From contig NZ_CP133016.1 of the NCBI RefSeq assembly GCF_030866745.1, positions 1,426,001-1,490,000 on the forward strand: DNA of 64,000 bases, given 5' to 3'. This stretch comes from Sphingomonas flavescens (GTDB taxonomy: Bacteria; Pseudomonadota; Alphaproteobacteria; Sphingomonadales; Sphingomonadaceae). The position numbers and the translations under genes are program-made. Numbering within the stretch: position 1 is the stretch's first letter; every line of letters starts with the position of its first letter. The notes under the pieces were generated by a model. It did no database searches and was not told the DNA's origin. It saw only the letters and a list, made by a program, of their open reading frames with translations. Below are positions 18,808 to 27,921 of the stretch, piece by piece.

Positions 18808-19967
18808 GCCGACGGCCCAAGCAATTGCTGCGCCTGACCGACGTCCTTGTCCCCGCGTCCGGACAAGCCGACGAGGATAGCACTGCCCGGTTCGCCCTCA
18901 GCCAGCTTCAGTGCGTGTGCGAGCGCATGCGCAGACTCAAACGCGCAGATGATGCCCTCATTCTTTGCCAGTGCTTCGAAGGCCGCCAGCGCATCAACGT
19001 CGGTCGCGCCGACATATTCTGCGCGTCCGCTATCCTTCAGATGGGCATGTTCCGGGCCGACCGCCGGGTAGTCGAGGCCGGCGGAGACCGACCAAGTATC
19101 CGCGATCTGGCCGTCGGGATCTTGGAGGACATAGGTCTCGGCGCCGTGCAAGATTCCGGCAGTGCCACGCAGCAATGTCGCGCCGTGTTCCGCGCCGTCC
19201 AGGCCGCGCCCGGCGGCTTCGACCCCGATTAAACGTACACCCGCATCGTCGATGAAGTCGGCGAACAGACCGATCGCGTTCGAGCCGCCGCCGACGCAGG
19301 CAATTGCTGCGTCGGGCAGTCGCCCGACCTGTTCGATCATTTGCGCGCGCGCTTCGCGGCCGATGATCCGTTGAAACTCGCGGACGATAGTTGGAAAAGG
19401 GTGCGGTCCGGCGGCGGTCCCCAGCAGGTAGTGGGTCGTCTCGAAACTTGCGGACCAGTCGCGCAGCGCTTCGTTGATGGCGTCCTTCAGCGTCCGCCCA
19501 CCGCTCTCGACGGGCACCACGGTTGCGCCCATCAACTCCATGCGAAACACGTTGAGCTGCTGCCGCACAACGTCCTCGGCACCCATATAAACGACGGTCT
19601 CGAAGCCGAGCAGCGCGCCGACGATGGCAGTTGCGACGCCGTGCTGCCCCGCTCCGGTCTCTGCGATCAATCGTGTCTTGCCCATTCGCTTGGCGAGCAA
19701 GCCCTGTCCCAACACCTGATTGGTCTTGTGCGCGCCGCCGTGCAGCAGGTCCTCGCGCTTCAAATAAATGTTGCCCGGCAGGTTGCGGCACTGGGTCAGC
19801 GGCGTTGGCCGACCCGCGTAGCTTGAGAGCAGCCCGTTCAATTCTGCGGCGAACGAAGGATCCTGCTGCGCGTCGAGGAACGCGGCCTCGAGCTGCTCTA
19901 GAGCCGGAACTAGGATTTCAGGCACATAGCAGCCGCCAAAGCGGCCGAACCGTCCGTTCAGGCGCAT
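18804..19967 (-). CDS. trpB: tryptophan synthase beta subunit
   Basis: A PLP-dependent enzyme that condenses indole with serine. It has 387 residues. The Schiff-base lysine is Lys81 in [16 protein letters not shown]-phosphate contacts appear in GGGSNAIG, and the C-terminal GRGDKD motif is present. The start at 19967 overlaps the end of trpCF by 10 bp, again consistent with coupled translation. Confidence 0.96.
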   Translation of the reverse strand: MRLNGRFGRFGGCYVPEILVPALEQLEAAFLDAQQDPSFAAELNGLLSSYAGRPTPLTQCRNLPGNIYLKREDLLHGGAHKTNQVLGQGLLAKRMGKTRLIAETGAGQHGVATAIVGALLGFETVVYMGAEDVVRQQLNVFRMELMGATVVPVESGGRTLKDAINEALRDWSASFETTHYLLGTAAGPHPFPTIVREFQRIIGREARAQMIEQVGRLPDAAIACVGGGSNAIGLFADFIDDAGVRLIGVEAAGRGLDGAEHGATLLRGTAGILHGAETYVLQDPDGQIADTWSVSAGLDYPAVGPEHAHLKDSGRAEYVGATDVDALAAFEALAKNEGIICAFESAHALAHALKLAEGEPGSAILVGLSGRGDKDVGQAQQLLGPSA

Positions 19968-21349
19968 GCGTTATCCCGGTCACGCGCGACTGGGCGCAAA
20001 ACATCAAAGAGTGCGGCTATCTTATCCGCCGACTTGCGGCCCGGCCACTCATCCACGGATGATCCGACATCGATAGCGAAGGCGCCCAGCGCTCGCGCCG
20101 CGCGGGCGTTGCGTGGTCCGATTCCGCCCGCAATCAAAGCTCTCGGAAGTTCGGCATGTCCCGCAATCCGAGCCCAGTCAAAAACCTGGCCGCTGCCGCC
20201 GTCGGCATTGTCGAAAAGGATTCGGTCGCCACGTCGGCTATCCAGCGGGTCGCGGCCAACGCTGGCGGCCGTCCAGATTTCGCAATCCTCGGGCAGATTT
20301 CGTCGCAAAGTGCGAACAGTGTCCGCATCCTCGCCACCATGCAGCTGGATTGCGTCGAGTTGCAGGTGCCGAGCGATACGCACGACATCGCGGGGCAGCG
20401 CATCACGGAAGACGCCGACCGTGCGCATGCCTGCACGACGCGCCTCTTCGGCCAGCGGCATCGCCTCCTGCTCCGTCACCCGGCGGGGGCTGCCGGGTAC
20501 AAAGACGAAGCCGGCGAACGCCGCTGGCCGGGCGGCGCGCAGGTCCGCACCGCTAGTCAAACCGCATATTTTCGTGCGCCCGAACACCAGTTCACGCGCG
20601 GCCTGCGCGGGATCGTCGGCTTGCATCAGCGACGATCCGATCAGGAAGCCGTCGACCAGCGGCGAGAGCCGGTCGACGTCGCCGCGCGTGGCAATGCCGG
20701 ACTCGCTGACGATAATGCGTTCCGTCGCCAACGGCGCCAGCTTCTCGGTCGTCGACAGGTCGATGCTGAGATCGCGAAGGTCACGATTGTTGATGCCGAT
20801 GAGCGGGGCGTCGAGCGCGAAGGCGCGTCGGATCTCCGCTTCGTCGTGAACCTCGACCAGCGCGTCCATGTTGAAGCGGCGCGCTTCGGCGATCATCGCG
20901 CGTGCCGCATCGTCATCGAGCAGCGAGAGCATCACGAGAATGGCATCCGCGCCCGCGATCCGCGCCTCGGCGACCTGGCGAAGATCGATGAAGAAATCCT
21001 TGGCCAGGACCGGTCCTTCGAAGTCGGCACGCGCGGCGCTCAGGTCGGCGAGCGAACCACCGAAAAATTCCGCGTCGCAAAGAACGCTCAAGGCATCGGC
21101 CACGCCGGCAAAGCCCCGCGCGAGCGCGGCAGGATCAGCGGTGGCCCGGATCGTACCGGCGGATGGTGACGCCTTCTTTATCTCGAGGATGAACCGCGCG
21201 CCGCTTTTGCCAATAACCGCCGCAAGGCTGCGGTCGGTCGGATGTGCCTGACGGCGAATTTGATCCAGGCTCGTGCCAGCGAATCGGGCATCAAGCTCCG
21301 CCCGCTTGGCTTTGGCAATCCGACCGAGCACACCGACTGGCTCAGTCAC
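19958..21349 (-). CDS. trpCF: fused indole-3-glycerol-phosphate synthase / phosphoribosylanthranilate isomerase
   Basis: One uninterrupted 463-codon frame encodes two consecutive steps of tryptophan synthesis. The N-terminal half (about 1-255) is Trp[31 protein letters not shown]. The C-terminal half (about 257-463) is TrpF: TKICGLTS with the catalytic Cys, [32 protein letters not shown]. The order C-F is that of enterobacterial fusions. In most alphaproteobacteria I know of, trpF and trpC are separate. GTG 21349 is chosen because it overlaps the trpD stop by 8 bp and gives the usual TrpC N-terminus. Confidence 0.93.
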   Translation of the reverse strand: MTEPVGVLGRIAKAKRAELDARFAGTSLDQIRRQAHPTDRSLAAVIGKSGARFILEIKKASPSAGTIRATADPAALARGFAGVADALSVLCDAEFFGGSLADLSAARADFEGPVLAKDFFIDLRQVAEARIAGADAILVMLSLLDDDAARAMIAEARRFNMDALVEVHDEAEIRRAFALDAPLIGINNRDLRDLSIDLSTTEKLAPLATERIIVSESGIATRGDVDRLSPLVDGFLIGSSLMQADDPAQAARELVFGRTKICGLTSGADLRAARPAAFAGFVFVPGSPRRVTEQEAMPLAEEARRAGMRTVGVFRDALPRDVVRIARHLQLDAIQLHGGEDADTVRTLRRNLPEDCEIWTAASVGRDPLDSRRGDRILFDNADGGSGQVFDWARIAGHAELPRALIAGGIGPRNARAARALGAFAIDVGSSVDEWPGRKSADKIAALFDVLRPVARDRDNACA

Positions 21350-22400
21350 GGCTCGCCTCCACGAAGCGATCCAGAACATCGCGGGCCTTGCCGGTTCGCA
21401 GCGCCTCGCGCGCCTGGCCCGCACCTTCGCGCAAGTCGGTCGCCTTACCGGCCGTGTGCAGGAGCGCTGCGGTATTCAGAATGACGATGTCCTCTTCTGC
21501 TCGCGCGGCTTTGCCCGCCAGAAGTGCACGAAGCCGCGCAGCATTCTCGCAAACATCGCCACCGGTCACGACTTTAAGTGGCGCTCGCTCAAGCCCAGCA
21601 TCCTCCGGTGCGATCTCCAGTTCTTCGAGTTCGCCCTCAGACAGCCGGATCGCTCGCGTCTCACCGTGCAGCGCCACCTCGTCGAGCCCCGACCCATGCA
21701 CGACCAGCGCTTCCCGGACGCCCATCGCCGCCAAGGTCTGCGCAATTCGCCGCAGCATCTTGGGATCGGCGACGCCGAGCAGTTGCACTGGCGGCCGCGC
21801 TGGATTGATGCACGGGCCGAGCAGATTCATGATCGTCCGCACCTCGAGCTGCCGGCGCACCAGTGCCGCATGCTTCATTCCAGGGTGGTACGCCGGTGCG
21901 AACAGGAAGCAGAAGCCGGTGTCGTCCAGCAGCCGGCGCGCCTTCTGCGGCGCAATGTCGATCTTGGCGCCCACCGCTTCGAGCACATCGGCTGAGCCGC
22001 ATTTGGAGCTGACGCTCCGGTTGCCGTGCTTGGCGATCGGCAGGCCGCAGGCTGCCGCAACGAACGCCGTCGCCGTCGATACGTTGATCAGCCCGGACCC
22101 ATCTCCGCCCGTCCCGCAGCAGTCCGCGTAGAGATAATCGGGCCGCTCGAAGGGCTGCGCAGCCGCACTTAGCGCTTGCGCGGCGCCGATCATTTCCTCT
22201 GCCGTTTCGCCTTTCATGCGGAGGGCGATCAGCATCCCGGCGATCTCGGCGGGCTCGAGTTTCCCGACCACCAGACGCTCGAACAGATGTTCGGCATCTT
22301 CGCGCGGCAGGTCTTCGCCGGTGAGCAGCTTGGGCAGCGGGTTGGGGACGGGGGTAGAAACATCGGTGGTGGGTCGGGGGAAGGCAACGATCTGATTCAT
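21342..22400 (-). CDS. trpD: anthranilate phosphoribosyltransferase
   Basis: This enzyme transfers the phosphoribosyl group from PRPP to anthranilate. From ATG 22400 it has 352 residues, with a Thr/Pro-rich extension of about 25 residues before the family core. The PRPP loop CCGTGGDGSGLINVST is at about 94-109, and KHGNRSVSSKCGSADVLEA follows. The ATG lies 16 bp after the T-run of the attenuator terminator with CAGGTG as ribosome site. A longer in-frame reading from 22493 would run through the terminator hairpin and is rejected. No trpE or trpG is in the window. Confidence 0.95.
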   Translation of the reverse strand: MNQIVAFPRPTTDVSTPVPNPLPKLLTGEDLPREDAEHLFERLVVGKLEPAEIAGMLIALRMKGETAEEMIGAAQALSAAAQPFERPDYLYADCCGTGGDGSGLINVSTATAFVAAACGLPIAKHGNRSVSSKCGSADVLEAVGAKIDIAPQKARRLLDDTGFCFLFAPAYHPGMKHAALVRRQLEVRTIMNLLGPCINPARPPVQLLGVADPKMLRRIAQTLAAMGVREALVVHGSGLDEVALHGETRAIRLSEGELEELEIAPEDAGLERAPLKVVTGGDVCENAARLRALLAGKAARAEEDIVILNTAALLHTAGKATDLREGAGQAREALRTGKARDVLDRFVEASRD

Positions 22401-22416
22401 GATGAACACCTGAAAC

Positions 22417-22440
22417 AAAAAAGCCCGCCGGTTGGCGGGC
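22417..22440 (-). terminator. trp attenuator, intrinsic terminator
   Basis: Read on the minus strand, a perfect 7-bp stem GCCCGCC/GGCGGGC with loop AACC is followed at once by six T. It lies between the Trp-rich leader frame and trpD, exactly where an attenuator belongs. When charged tRNA-Trp is plentiful this hairpin should end transcription before trpD. The competing antiterminator could not be folded by hand with certainty. Confidence 0.9.
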
Positions 22441-22470
22441 GGGCAGTCGATGATCGGTTTGGCTAGTCGA

Positions 22471-22557
22471 TCAGTCGCGCCATCGCGCCGCAAGGGTCGC
22501 GCTGCGCCACCAACGGCGAGCGTTCAGGGTTGCAGCGATGGCGATCTGGTGCGTCAT
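22471..22557 (-). CDS. trpL: trp operon leader peptide
   Basis: A 28-codon frame, ATG to TGA, on the operon strand. Trp codons are at positions 16 and 17 (TGGTGG in RRWWR) and again at 26 (RWRD). Three Trp in 28 residues, ending 31 bp before the terminator stem, is the classic design of a ribosome-stalling attenuator leader. No ribosome site is visible. The inferred transcription start lies only a few bases before ATG, so the leader may be translated as a leaderless or near-leaderless message. Confidence 0.85.
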   Translation of the reverse strand: MTHQIAIAATLNARRWWRSATLAARWRD

Positions 22558-22567
22558 GCGAATCGCG

Positions 22568-22596
22568 TGGTAGGGCAGCGGCTTGTCGATCGTCAA
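22568..22596 (-). promoter_or_regulatory. candidate trp operon promoter
   Basis: On the minus strand, TTGACG (22596-22591) is followed after exactly 17 bp by CTACCA (22573-22568). The first hexamer is a near-perfect -35. The second is a weak -10 of the CTA-type seen in alphaproteobacteria. The predicted start of transcription is near 22561, about 4 bp before the leader ATG. The placement fits the attenuator but rests on pattern only. Confidence 0.5.
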
Positions 22597-22597
22597 C

Positions 22598-22612
22598 CGG
22601 GCCTAAGGCCCG
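22598..22612. repeat. 15-bp palindrome between the glycosyltransferase stop and the trp promoter
   Basis: CGGGCCT-A-AGGCCCG is a perfect inverted repeat that directly follows the stop codon of the upstream minus-strand gene (22613). It is flanked by a direct repeat CGTCAACCG (22591-22599 and 22611-22619). It could be the stem of a weak terminator for the upstream gene, although there is no T-run, or an operator abutting the trp -35. Neither role can be decided from sequence. Confidence 0.5.
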
Positions 22613-25600
22613 TCAACCGACCCGAACCGAGCCCGACCGCGCAATTGACGTCCAGCCCACCCGCGGTCCGCGCACTGCCTGCACGATCGCCTTGATGACG
22701 ACATAGTACATGATCTGCCGGTAGCCGAAGCGCTGAGGGATCAGCCAAGCCATAAGCCACCAGTTCTCACGCTTCTCCAGCGCGACGGCGATCAGGCCGG
22801 CCGTCACGTCGATCGCGGCAAACAGTATCCAGAACAGCGCGATGCGATGGAGGTCGCCCTGCATCGCCGTATAGCCGTGCTGGTAGATCGAGGTCGCGGT
22901 GGTCGCGATGCTGACTAACAGCGCCAGGTCGATGACCGGCGAAACAAGCGCGAAAAGCAGCTGGAACAACACGGCCTGCGGAATGCCGATCATGGCGAGC
23001 CCGCGCGGGCGTCCCGTCTTGAGCACCGCCCCATGCTTCCACAGGCACTGGATCGTCCCGAAGGCCCAGCGGAAGCGCTGCCGTGCAAGCTGCCGCACGG
23101 TCAGCGGCGCTTCGGTCCAGGCGATCGCGCTCTGATCGTGCGCGACCGTCCATCCCGCCCGCTGAACCGCAATGGTCAGGTCCTGATCCTCGGCCAGCGT
23201 GTCGGGCGGGTATCCGCCGACCTCGATAATTGCCTGCTTGCGCCACGCACCGACGGCGCCGGGCACCACCGTCATCGCCCCAAGGCTGGCCAGCGCACGC
23301 CGCTCGAGATTCTGGGCGGTGATGTATTCGATGGCCTGCCACTTGGTGACCAGATTGACGCGGTTCCCGACTTTGGCGTTGCCAGCCACGGCGCCCAGAC
23401 GCTCATCGCTCGCAAACCATCGCGAAAGCCGTGCGATGGTTGAACGCTCGAACTGGGTATCGGCGTCGAGCGCGATGACGATGTCACTGCGAGCTAGCGC
23501 GAGTCCTTGGTTAAGAGCGCGAGCTTTACCGCCATTCTCGAGCTTCAGCAGGCGGACCCGGGGATCATTTCCATAAGCGCGTTCGACAAGTTCAGAGGTG
23601 CGATCCGCCGAACCGTCGTCGATCACGATCACTTCCAGCGCGACATCCTCGCTATCAAGCACGGTCGCAATCGATCGTTCGATCACGCGCTCTTCATTGT
23701 ACGCGGGAATCAGCACCGTGACGAACAGGTTGGGATCGATCGCTGGTCGCTGCACCTCGCGCTCGCGGATGGCCGACCTAAGTCCCAGTCCCGCAAGCAG
23801 TAGAGCTCGTGCGATGCCCAGCGTAATCGCCGCCGCAAACAGGAAGCCCAACGCGCGCACGGCGAACCCAAGCAGCTCGAACAACGCTAGATCGATCCGC
23901 GCGGCCGTGCGATCCGCGGGCGTGAGCGCCGGCATTGCTTGCTCCGTGGACAGGCCGGCGAGCGATGACACTGGCACGAAGCGATAGCCCTTCGCGCGCA
24001 GCGTATCGATAATGATCGGAAGCGCGGCGACGGTCTGACTCCGGTCACCCCCCGAATCGTGCAACAGCACGACGTTGTGGCTGCATTGCGTCTCCGATGA
24101 GCTGTCGCAACGATCGTTCTTCAGCACGCCGCTGACGACGTTGTTGACGATCGTCGGGACGCCGGGCCGCTGCCAGTCTTCGCTGTCCACGTGGAGGCCG
24201 ACGGATAAATAGCCCCTGTTCTGTGCTTCCCACGCAGGCACGATTTCGTCGGCGGTCGTCGGCTCCGCGTCGCCGAAAAACGGTGCCCTGAACAGCTTCA
24301 ACGTCCGCCCGGTGAAGGCTTCGAACAGCCGCTGCGTTGCGTTGAGCTCAAATACGGTGCGACCTTTGTCGGTGTTGGCGAGATTAGGGTGCGTGTAGGT
24401 ATGGCTCCCGATCTCATGACCTTCGCGGATTTGCCGCTCCAGCAATCCGCGCTCGGTCAGGGCGTTCTCGCCAACGATGAAAAAGGTTGCCGGGACGTGC
24501 TTGTCGCGCAGGATGTCCAGGATCTTCGGCGTCCAGGTGGGATCGGGACCATCGTCGAAGGTGAGCGCGACTTCGCCGGGCCGATCGCCGGTCCTGGTGA
24601 TCGTGAACGGCCTGGGGACCCGCACGAAGTCGACATCGGCGATCAGACCGTTCGGGCCCAGCTTCACCTTGCGCTCACCCGGCGTGGGCAAAGCGGTGAT
24701 CCGCAGGATCTCCCCCGGGCCCTCGATGTCAACGTTCGATCCCTGGGTGAGATGGCGCAGACCTTGAGTGCCCGGCAGGTCCGGAGCGGACCGTCCGAAG
24801 ATCGACCACAAACCCGGGTCTTCCGCGCCCAGACGCCACAGGCCCACTTCGCGCAGGCCGGCGCGCCGGAGGATCGTCAATTCATTGAAGGCGCTCGCAG
24901 CATCGAGAAGCCACACCGTATGCGCGTGACCCTGCTCATCCTGGTACGCGAACGTGCTGTTGGCGCTGGCCCGGTCGAACACCGGCGGCGCCTGGCTGTC
25001 ACCGGCGTCCACCCACGCTTCCTCGACATTTTCCGGATCGCCGGTGCCGTCATGCCAATCGTAGGCATAATTGCCGATCGTCACGATAGCCTTGTCGCGC
25101 GGGATTTCGCGGACGGCGGCGGCGACGGACCGGGCCCACCATTGTTCGGACGCGATCGGACCAGGCGGTCCGTCATTCGAATGCTCGTCATAAGCCATGA
25201 TGAAGAGCTTGTCGGAAAGGGCGCTAAACCGCTTGAGGTCCCAGCCCTCGCCGACCGGCACGGCGACCGTGATTAGCCAGCGGTGCTTGGCAAAGCGCTG
25301 GCGCGCCTCGACTAGAAGCCGAAGGTAATTTTGCTGGCCTGTCCTATCCAGTTGCTCGAAGTCGAACACGGCGCCCGATGCACCATTTGCGGCCAGGAAC
25401 GGCTCAAGCTGGCCCAAGAATCGGGCGCGTTCGCGAGGGTTGGCGAGCATCGATTGGACGCCCGCTTGATCGACCTCGCCGTTGGCGAAATTCTGAACCA
25501 CCGGAAGGATCAGCGGGCGGTGCCGCGCACCGTTGAGGATGGCACGACCGGCACGGTCAGGGAGCACGTTGAAGGCGTGCGTTGGTCCCGTCACCGTAAC

Positions 25601-26014
25601 CCACAGCGGCGCGAGCCAATCGATGTCCTGGAGATGCTGTTGGAGCGAAGCCGTCGAACTGGGGTCCCAAGGGACGTAGAAGCCGACGCTCAGGCGTTTG
25701 TTCATTGCCGTCGCAATTGCCGTCGCCCGGCGGGCTCCAACGCGTTCGTGGCTGGGCGGCCGCGTCCCGAGCATCCGCTGAATTGCCAGATTTATTTCCC
25801 TCGCTGTGCGGGAGAGCAGGGTCGGCTGAGGGCGCGTCCGGGCGATGCCATGTTCGAGGGCAACAGGAAGCGGCGCCTGTGCGGGCACTACTTCGATGGT
25901 TGCAAATAACGCCGTAACGGCGAGCAAATTCAGCAGGACGAACAGGCCAACGGCGATCGCAAAGCGCTTTCGCCGCCGGCCCGTCGGGTCATGGAAAATC
26001 TGTCGCTCGGCCAC
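22613..26014 (-). CDS. GH18-like / NodB deacetylase / GT2 glycosyltransferase fusion protein
   Basis: A 1133-residue inner-membrane protein. Parts in order: one membrane helix (about 18-38); a GH18-like barrel (about 105-410) with the catalytic-type signature GAVFDFEQLD (acid Glu220) and MAYDEH at 274; a polysaccharide-deacetylase NodB domain (about 475-680) with LTFDDGPDPTW (Asp487-Asp488) and HEIGSHTYTHP (His538, His542); membrane helices near 725-750; a processive GT2 domain (about 765-1010) with LIPAYNEE, ALDADTQFE, AEDQDL and QRFRW; and several C-terminal helices. It should make, trim and deacetylate a beta-linked amino-sugar or similar polymer. Product unknown. The start is GTG 26014. 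Confidence 0.85.
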   Translation of the reverse strand: MAERQIFHDPTGRRRKRFAIAVGLFVLLNLLAVTALFATIEVVPAQAPLPVALEHGIARTRPQPTLLSRTAREINLAIQRMLGTRPPSHERVGARRATAIATAMNKRLSVGFYVPWDPSSTASLQQHLQDIDWLAPLWVTVTGPTHAFNVLPDRAGRAILNGARHRPLILPVVQNFANGEVDQAGVQSMLANPRERARFLGQLEPFLAANGASGAVFDFEQLDRTGQQNYLRLLVEARQRFAKHRWLITVAVPVGEGWDLKRFSALSDKLFIMAYDEHSNDGPPGPIASEQWWARSVAAAVREIPRDKAIVTIGNYAYDWHDGTGDPENVEEAWVDAGDSQAPPVFDRASANSTFAYQDEQGHAHTVWLLDAASAFNELTILRRAGLREVGLWRLGAEDPGLWSIFGRSAPDLPGTQGLRHLTQGSNVDIEGPGEILRITALPTPGERKVKLGPNGLIADVDFVRVPRPFTITRTGDRPGEVALTFDDGPDPTWTPKILDILRDKHVPATFFIVGENALTERGLLERQIREGHEIGSHTYTHPNLANTDKGRTVFELNATQRLFEAFTGRTLKLFRAPFFGDAEPTTADEIVPAWEAQNRGYLSVGLHVDSEDWQRPGVPTIVNNVVSGVLKNDRCDSSSETQCSHNVVLLHDSGGDRSQTVAALPIIIDTLRAKGYRFVPVSSLAGLSTEQAMPALTPADRTAARIDLALFELLGFAVRALGFLFAAAITLGIARALLLAGLGLRSAIREREVQRPAIDPNLFVTVLIPAYNEERVIERSIATVLDSEDVALEVIVIDDGSADRTSELVERAYGNDPRVRLLKLENGGKARALNQGLALARSDIVIALDADTQFERSTIARLSRWFASDERLGAVAGNAKVGNRVNLVTKWQAIEYITAQNLERRALASLGAMTVVPGAVGAWRKQAIIEVGGYPPDTLAEDQDLTIAVQRAGWTVAHDQSAIAWTEAPLTVRQLARQRFRWAFGTIQCLWKHGAVLKTGRPRGLAMIGIPQAVLFQLLFALVSPVIDLALLVSIATTATSIYQHGYTAMQGDLHRIALFWILFAAIDVTAGLIAVALEKRENWWLMAWLIPQRFGYRQIMYYVVIKAIVQAVRGPRVGWTSIARSGSVRVG

Positions 26015-26189
26015 GGCTCAAGGGTAAGTGATCCCTAAATTGCTTACCAATGACCTTTCGTTCACACGCGATCATGATCGGCGAGAAGCCACCCGGGCAA
26101 TGTTGACCGCGACAAGACCCTTGTGGCAATCGGCGCCCGGACCCGCTGCTGGCGAAAATCGGCAGCGACGCGAGCGTTCGCCATGGTTC

Positions 26190-26263
26190 GCGGGTGTAGC
26201 TCAATGGTAGAGCAGAAGCCTTCCAAGCTTACGACGAGGGTTCGATTCCCTTCACCCGCTCCA
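26190..26263 (+). tRNA. tRNA-Gly (anticodon TCC)
   Basis: A complete cloverleaf. The acceptor GCGGGTG pairs with CACCCGC, followed by discriminator T and encoded CCA. The D-loop is AGCTCAATGGTAGAGC, the anticodon loop CTTCCAA and the T-loop GGTTCGATTCC. There is no variable-arm anomaly. The 175 bp before it (26015-26189) show no gene or clear regulatory site. Confidence 0.97.
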
Positions 26264-26427
26264 GCCAAGCCAGTCCCAGGGACTGGCCGATGGCTGGAGC
26301 GTTTAGGCGACGGCAAGTAGGGCAAGTCCGTTCGCGCGTTGACACGCCGCCCCTGCGCCGCCACATGGCGCGCCTGCCTCGTCATGCTCGCCCATCTCCC
26401 AGATGGTCTGCGCGTGGCAAGCCTCGT

Positions 26428-26513
26428 GGAGAGGTGGCCGAGTGGTTAAAGGCAGCAGACTGTAAATCTGCCCGCGCAAGCGTACGCTGGTTCGAATCCA
26501 GCCCTCTCCACCA
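26428..26513 (+). tRNA. tRNA-Tyr (anticodon GTA)
   Basis: A class II tRNA of 86 nt with encoded CCA. The acceptor GGAGAGG pairs with CCTCTCC. The anticodon stem-loop is CAGACTGTAAATCTG with anticodon GTA. A long variable arm (CCGCGCAAGCGTACG) and the T-loop GGTTCGAATCC follow. It lies 164 bp downstream of tRNA-Gly on the same strand and ends 19 bp before the stop of the convergent efflux gene. Confidence 0.97.
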
Positions 26514-26532
26514 TTTCCCTTTAAAGGTCCGC

Positions 26533-27921
26533 CTAAGCGGCTGGTGTTTGCCAGCCGCCGCCGAGTGCCAGGAAGAGCGCGATCAGATTGTCCGACAGTT
26601 GCGCCTCGGACTGAGCGACGGCGGCATCGGTCTGCGCCACGTCGCGCTCGGCATCGAGGACGACCTGAAAGCTCTCGCGGCCAGCGCGATAGCGAAGGCG
26701 CGCAATGCGGGCGGCTTCGTTGCTGTTGGCGCGGGCGCGCTTGAGGGCCTGCAGGCGATCGAGCTCCTTGGCGTAGCGGGTCAGGCCGCCTTCAGTCTCT
26801 TCGAGCGCGCGCAGCCAGGTGCCGTCGAAATCGGCGAGCGCCGCGTCGCTGGACGCCTGAGCCTGTGCGATGCGTGCTCGCGCAGCAGCAACATTCGGGA
26901 AGCTCCAGCTGATCAGGCCGCCAAGGCTGAACCGGAAGCCCTTGTCCGAAAATAGATCGCCGACTGAGCCGGCCGCGGACGAGCCGAGCGAACCGCCTAG
27001 GCTAACGCTTGGATAAAGATCGGCGGTCGCAACACCGATCCGCGCAGTCGCGGCGGCAAGTCGCCGCTCAGCCGCACGAATGTCTGGCCGTCGCGCGATA
27101 AGGGTGGCGCCGCTGCCGACTGGGATCGCCTGCGCCAGTGTTGGCGGGGTAACGCAAGCTTCGACGAAGCGGGGGAACTCCGCCGGCGGCTTGCCGGTCA
27201 ACACCGACAGGCGGAACAACGCCGTCTGGCGCTGCGCTTCCAAGGTGGGGATGGCTGCGCGCGTCTGCTCCAGTAGCGCGCCGGCGCGACTGGTCTCCAA
27301 CGCAGTGCTCCGGCCGCCCTCGAACAGCCGCCGGGTCAAGGCGAACGTTTGTTCCTGCACGTTGAGTGTCTGACGCGCGACCTGCAGCTGATCGCCGTAG
27401 CTACAGACATCAGCATAGGCGCGCGTGGTCTCGGCGGCGACGGTGATACGGGCCAGGTCGTACGCGGCCTGCGTTGCTTCAGCATCGGCACGGCTGGCCT
27501 GAATGGCGCGGGCGATCCGGCCGAACAGGTCGAGCTGATACCCGACGTCGATGCCCGCATCATAATATTCGGTTGTGTCCGTGCCCGGCTGCTTCGCGTA
27601 GCTCGCGCTGCCCGAAATATCCGTGCTCGGCAGGCGTTGCGTACGCGTTTCGCGAAGCGCGGCGCGAGCCCGCCGCAGATTGGCCGCGGCAACCCGTAAA
27701 TCGGTGTTCGCCGCTAGCGCCTGCCGGACAAGCAAGTCGATCTGCGGGTTGCGGAACAGGCTCCACCAATTGCCGGGCGGCTCAGCCGGAACGAAGTTTG
27801 GCGATTGCGCGGAGTAAAACTGCGTTTGTGCAGGAGCCGTCGGGCGCGGATCGACGTGGTTGGGTCCGACGACACAACCAGCCAGCAGAAGCGCGACCGC
27901 GCCAAGCGTAAGAAACCTCAT
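26533..27921 (-). CDS. RND efflux outer-membrane channel lipoprotein (OprM/NodT family)
   Basis: A 462-residue TolC-like outer-membrane factor. The signal peptide MRFLTLGAVALLLAGC makes Cys16 the lipidated residue. The two-fold repeated outer_membrane_efflux domain fills the rest (for example ARRPDIRAAERRLAAATA near residue 280). It is the exit duct of the tripartite pump encoded with the two genes upstream. Its ATG overlaps the permease stop (ATGA). It ends close to the convergent tRNA-Tyr with no obvious terminator hairpin between them. Confidence 0.93.
   Translation of the reverse strand: MRFLTLGAVALLLAGCVVGPNHVDPRPTAPAQTQFYSAQSPNFVPAEPPGNWWSLFRNPQIDLLVRQALAANTDLRVAAANLRRARAALRETRTQRLPSTDISGSASYAKQPGTDTTEYYDAGIDVGYQLDLFGRIARAIQASRADAEATQAAYDLARITVAAETTRAYADVCSYGDQLQVARQTLNVQEQTFALTRRLFEGGRSTALETSRAGALLEQTRAAIPTLEAQRQTALFRLSVLTGKPPAEFPRFVEACVTPPTLAQAIPVGSGATLIARRPDIRAAERRLAAATARIGVATADLYPSVSLGGSLGSSAAGSVGDLFSDKGFRFSLGGLISWSFPNVAAARARIAQAQASSDAALADFDGTWLRALEETEGGLTRYAKELDRLQALKRARANSNEAARIARLRYRAGRESFQVVLDAERDVAQTDAAVAQSEAQLSDNLIALFLALGGGWQTPAA

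Noticed and set aside
20156-21169. 337-codon plus-strand frame opposite trpCF
   Set aside because: It mirrors the trpC-trpF coding sequence; composition is typical of an antisense shadow.
22494-22612. N-terminal extension of trpD through the leader
   Set aside because: It would translate the terminator hairpin and compete with the Trp-rich leader frame; the ATG at 22400 has a proper ribosome site.
26290-26955. 221-codon plus-strand frame spanning tRNA-Tyr and the efflux channel gene
   Set aside because: It reads through a tRNA and antisense to a clear outer-membrane factor gene.
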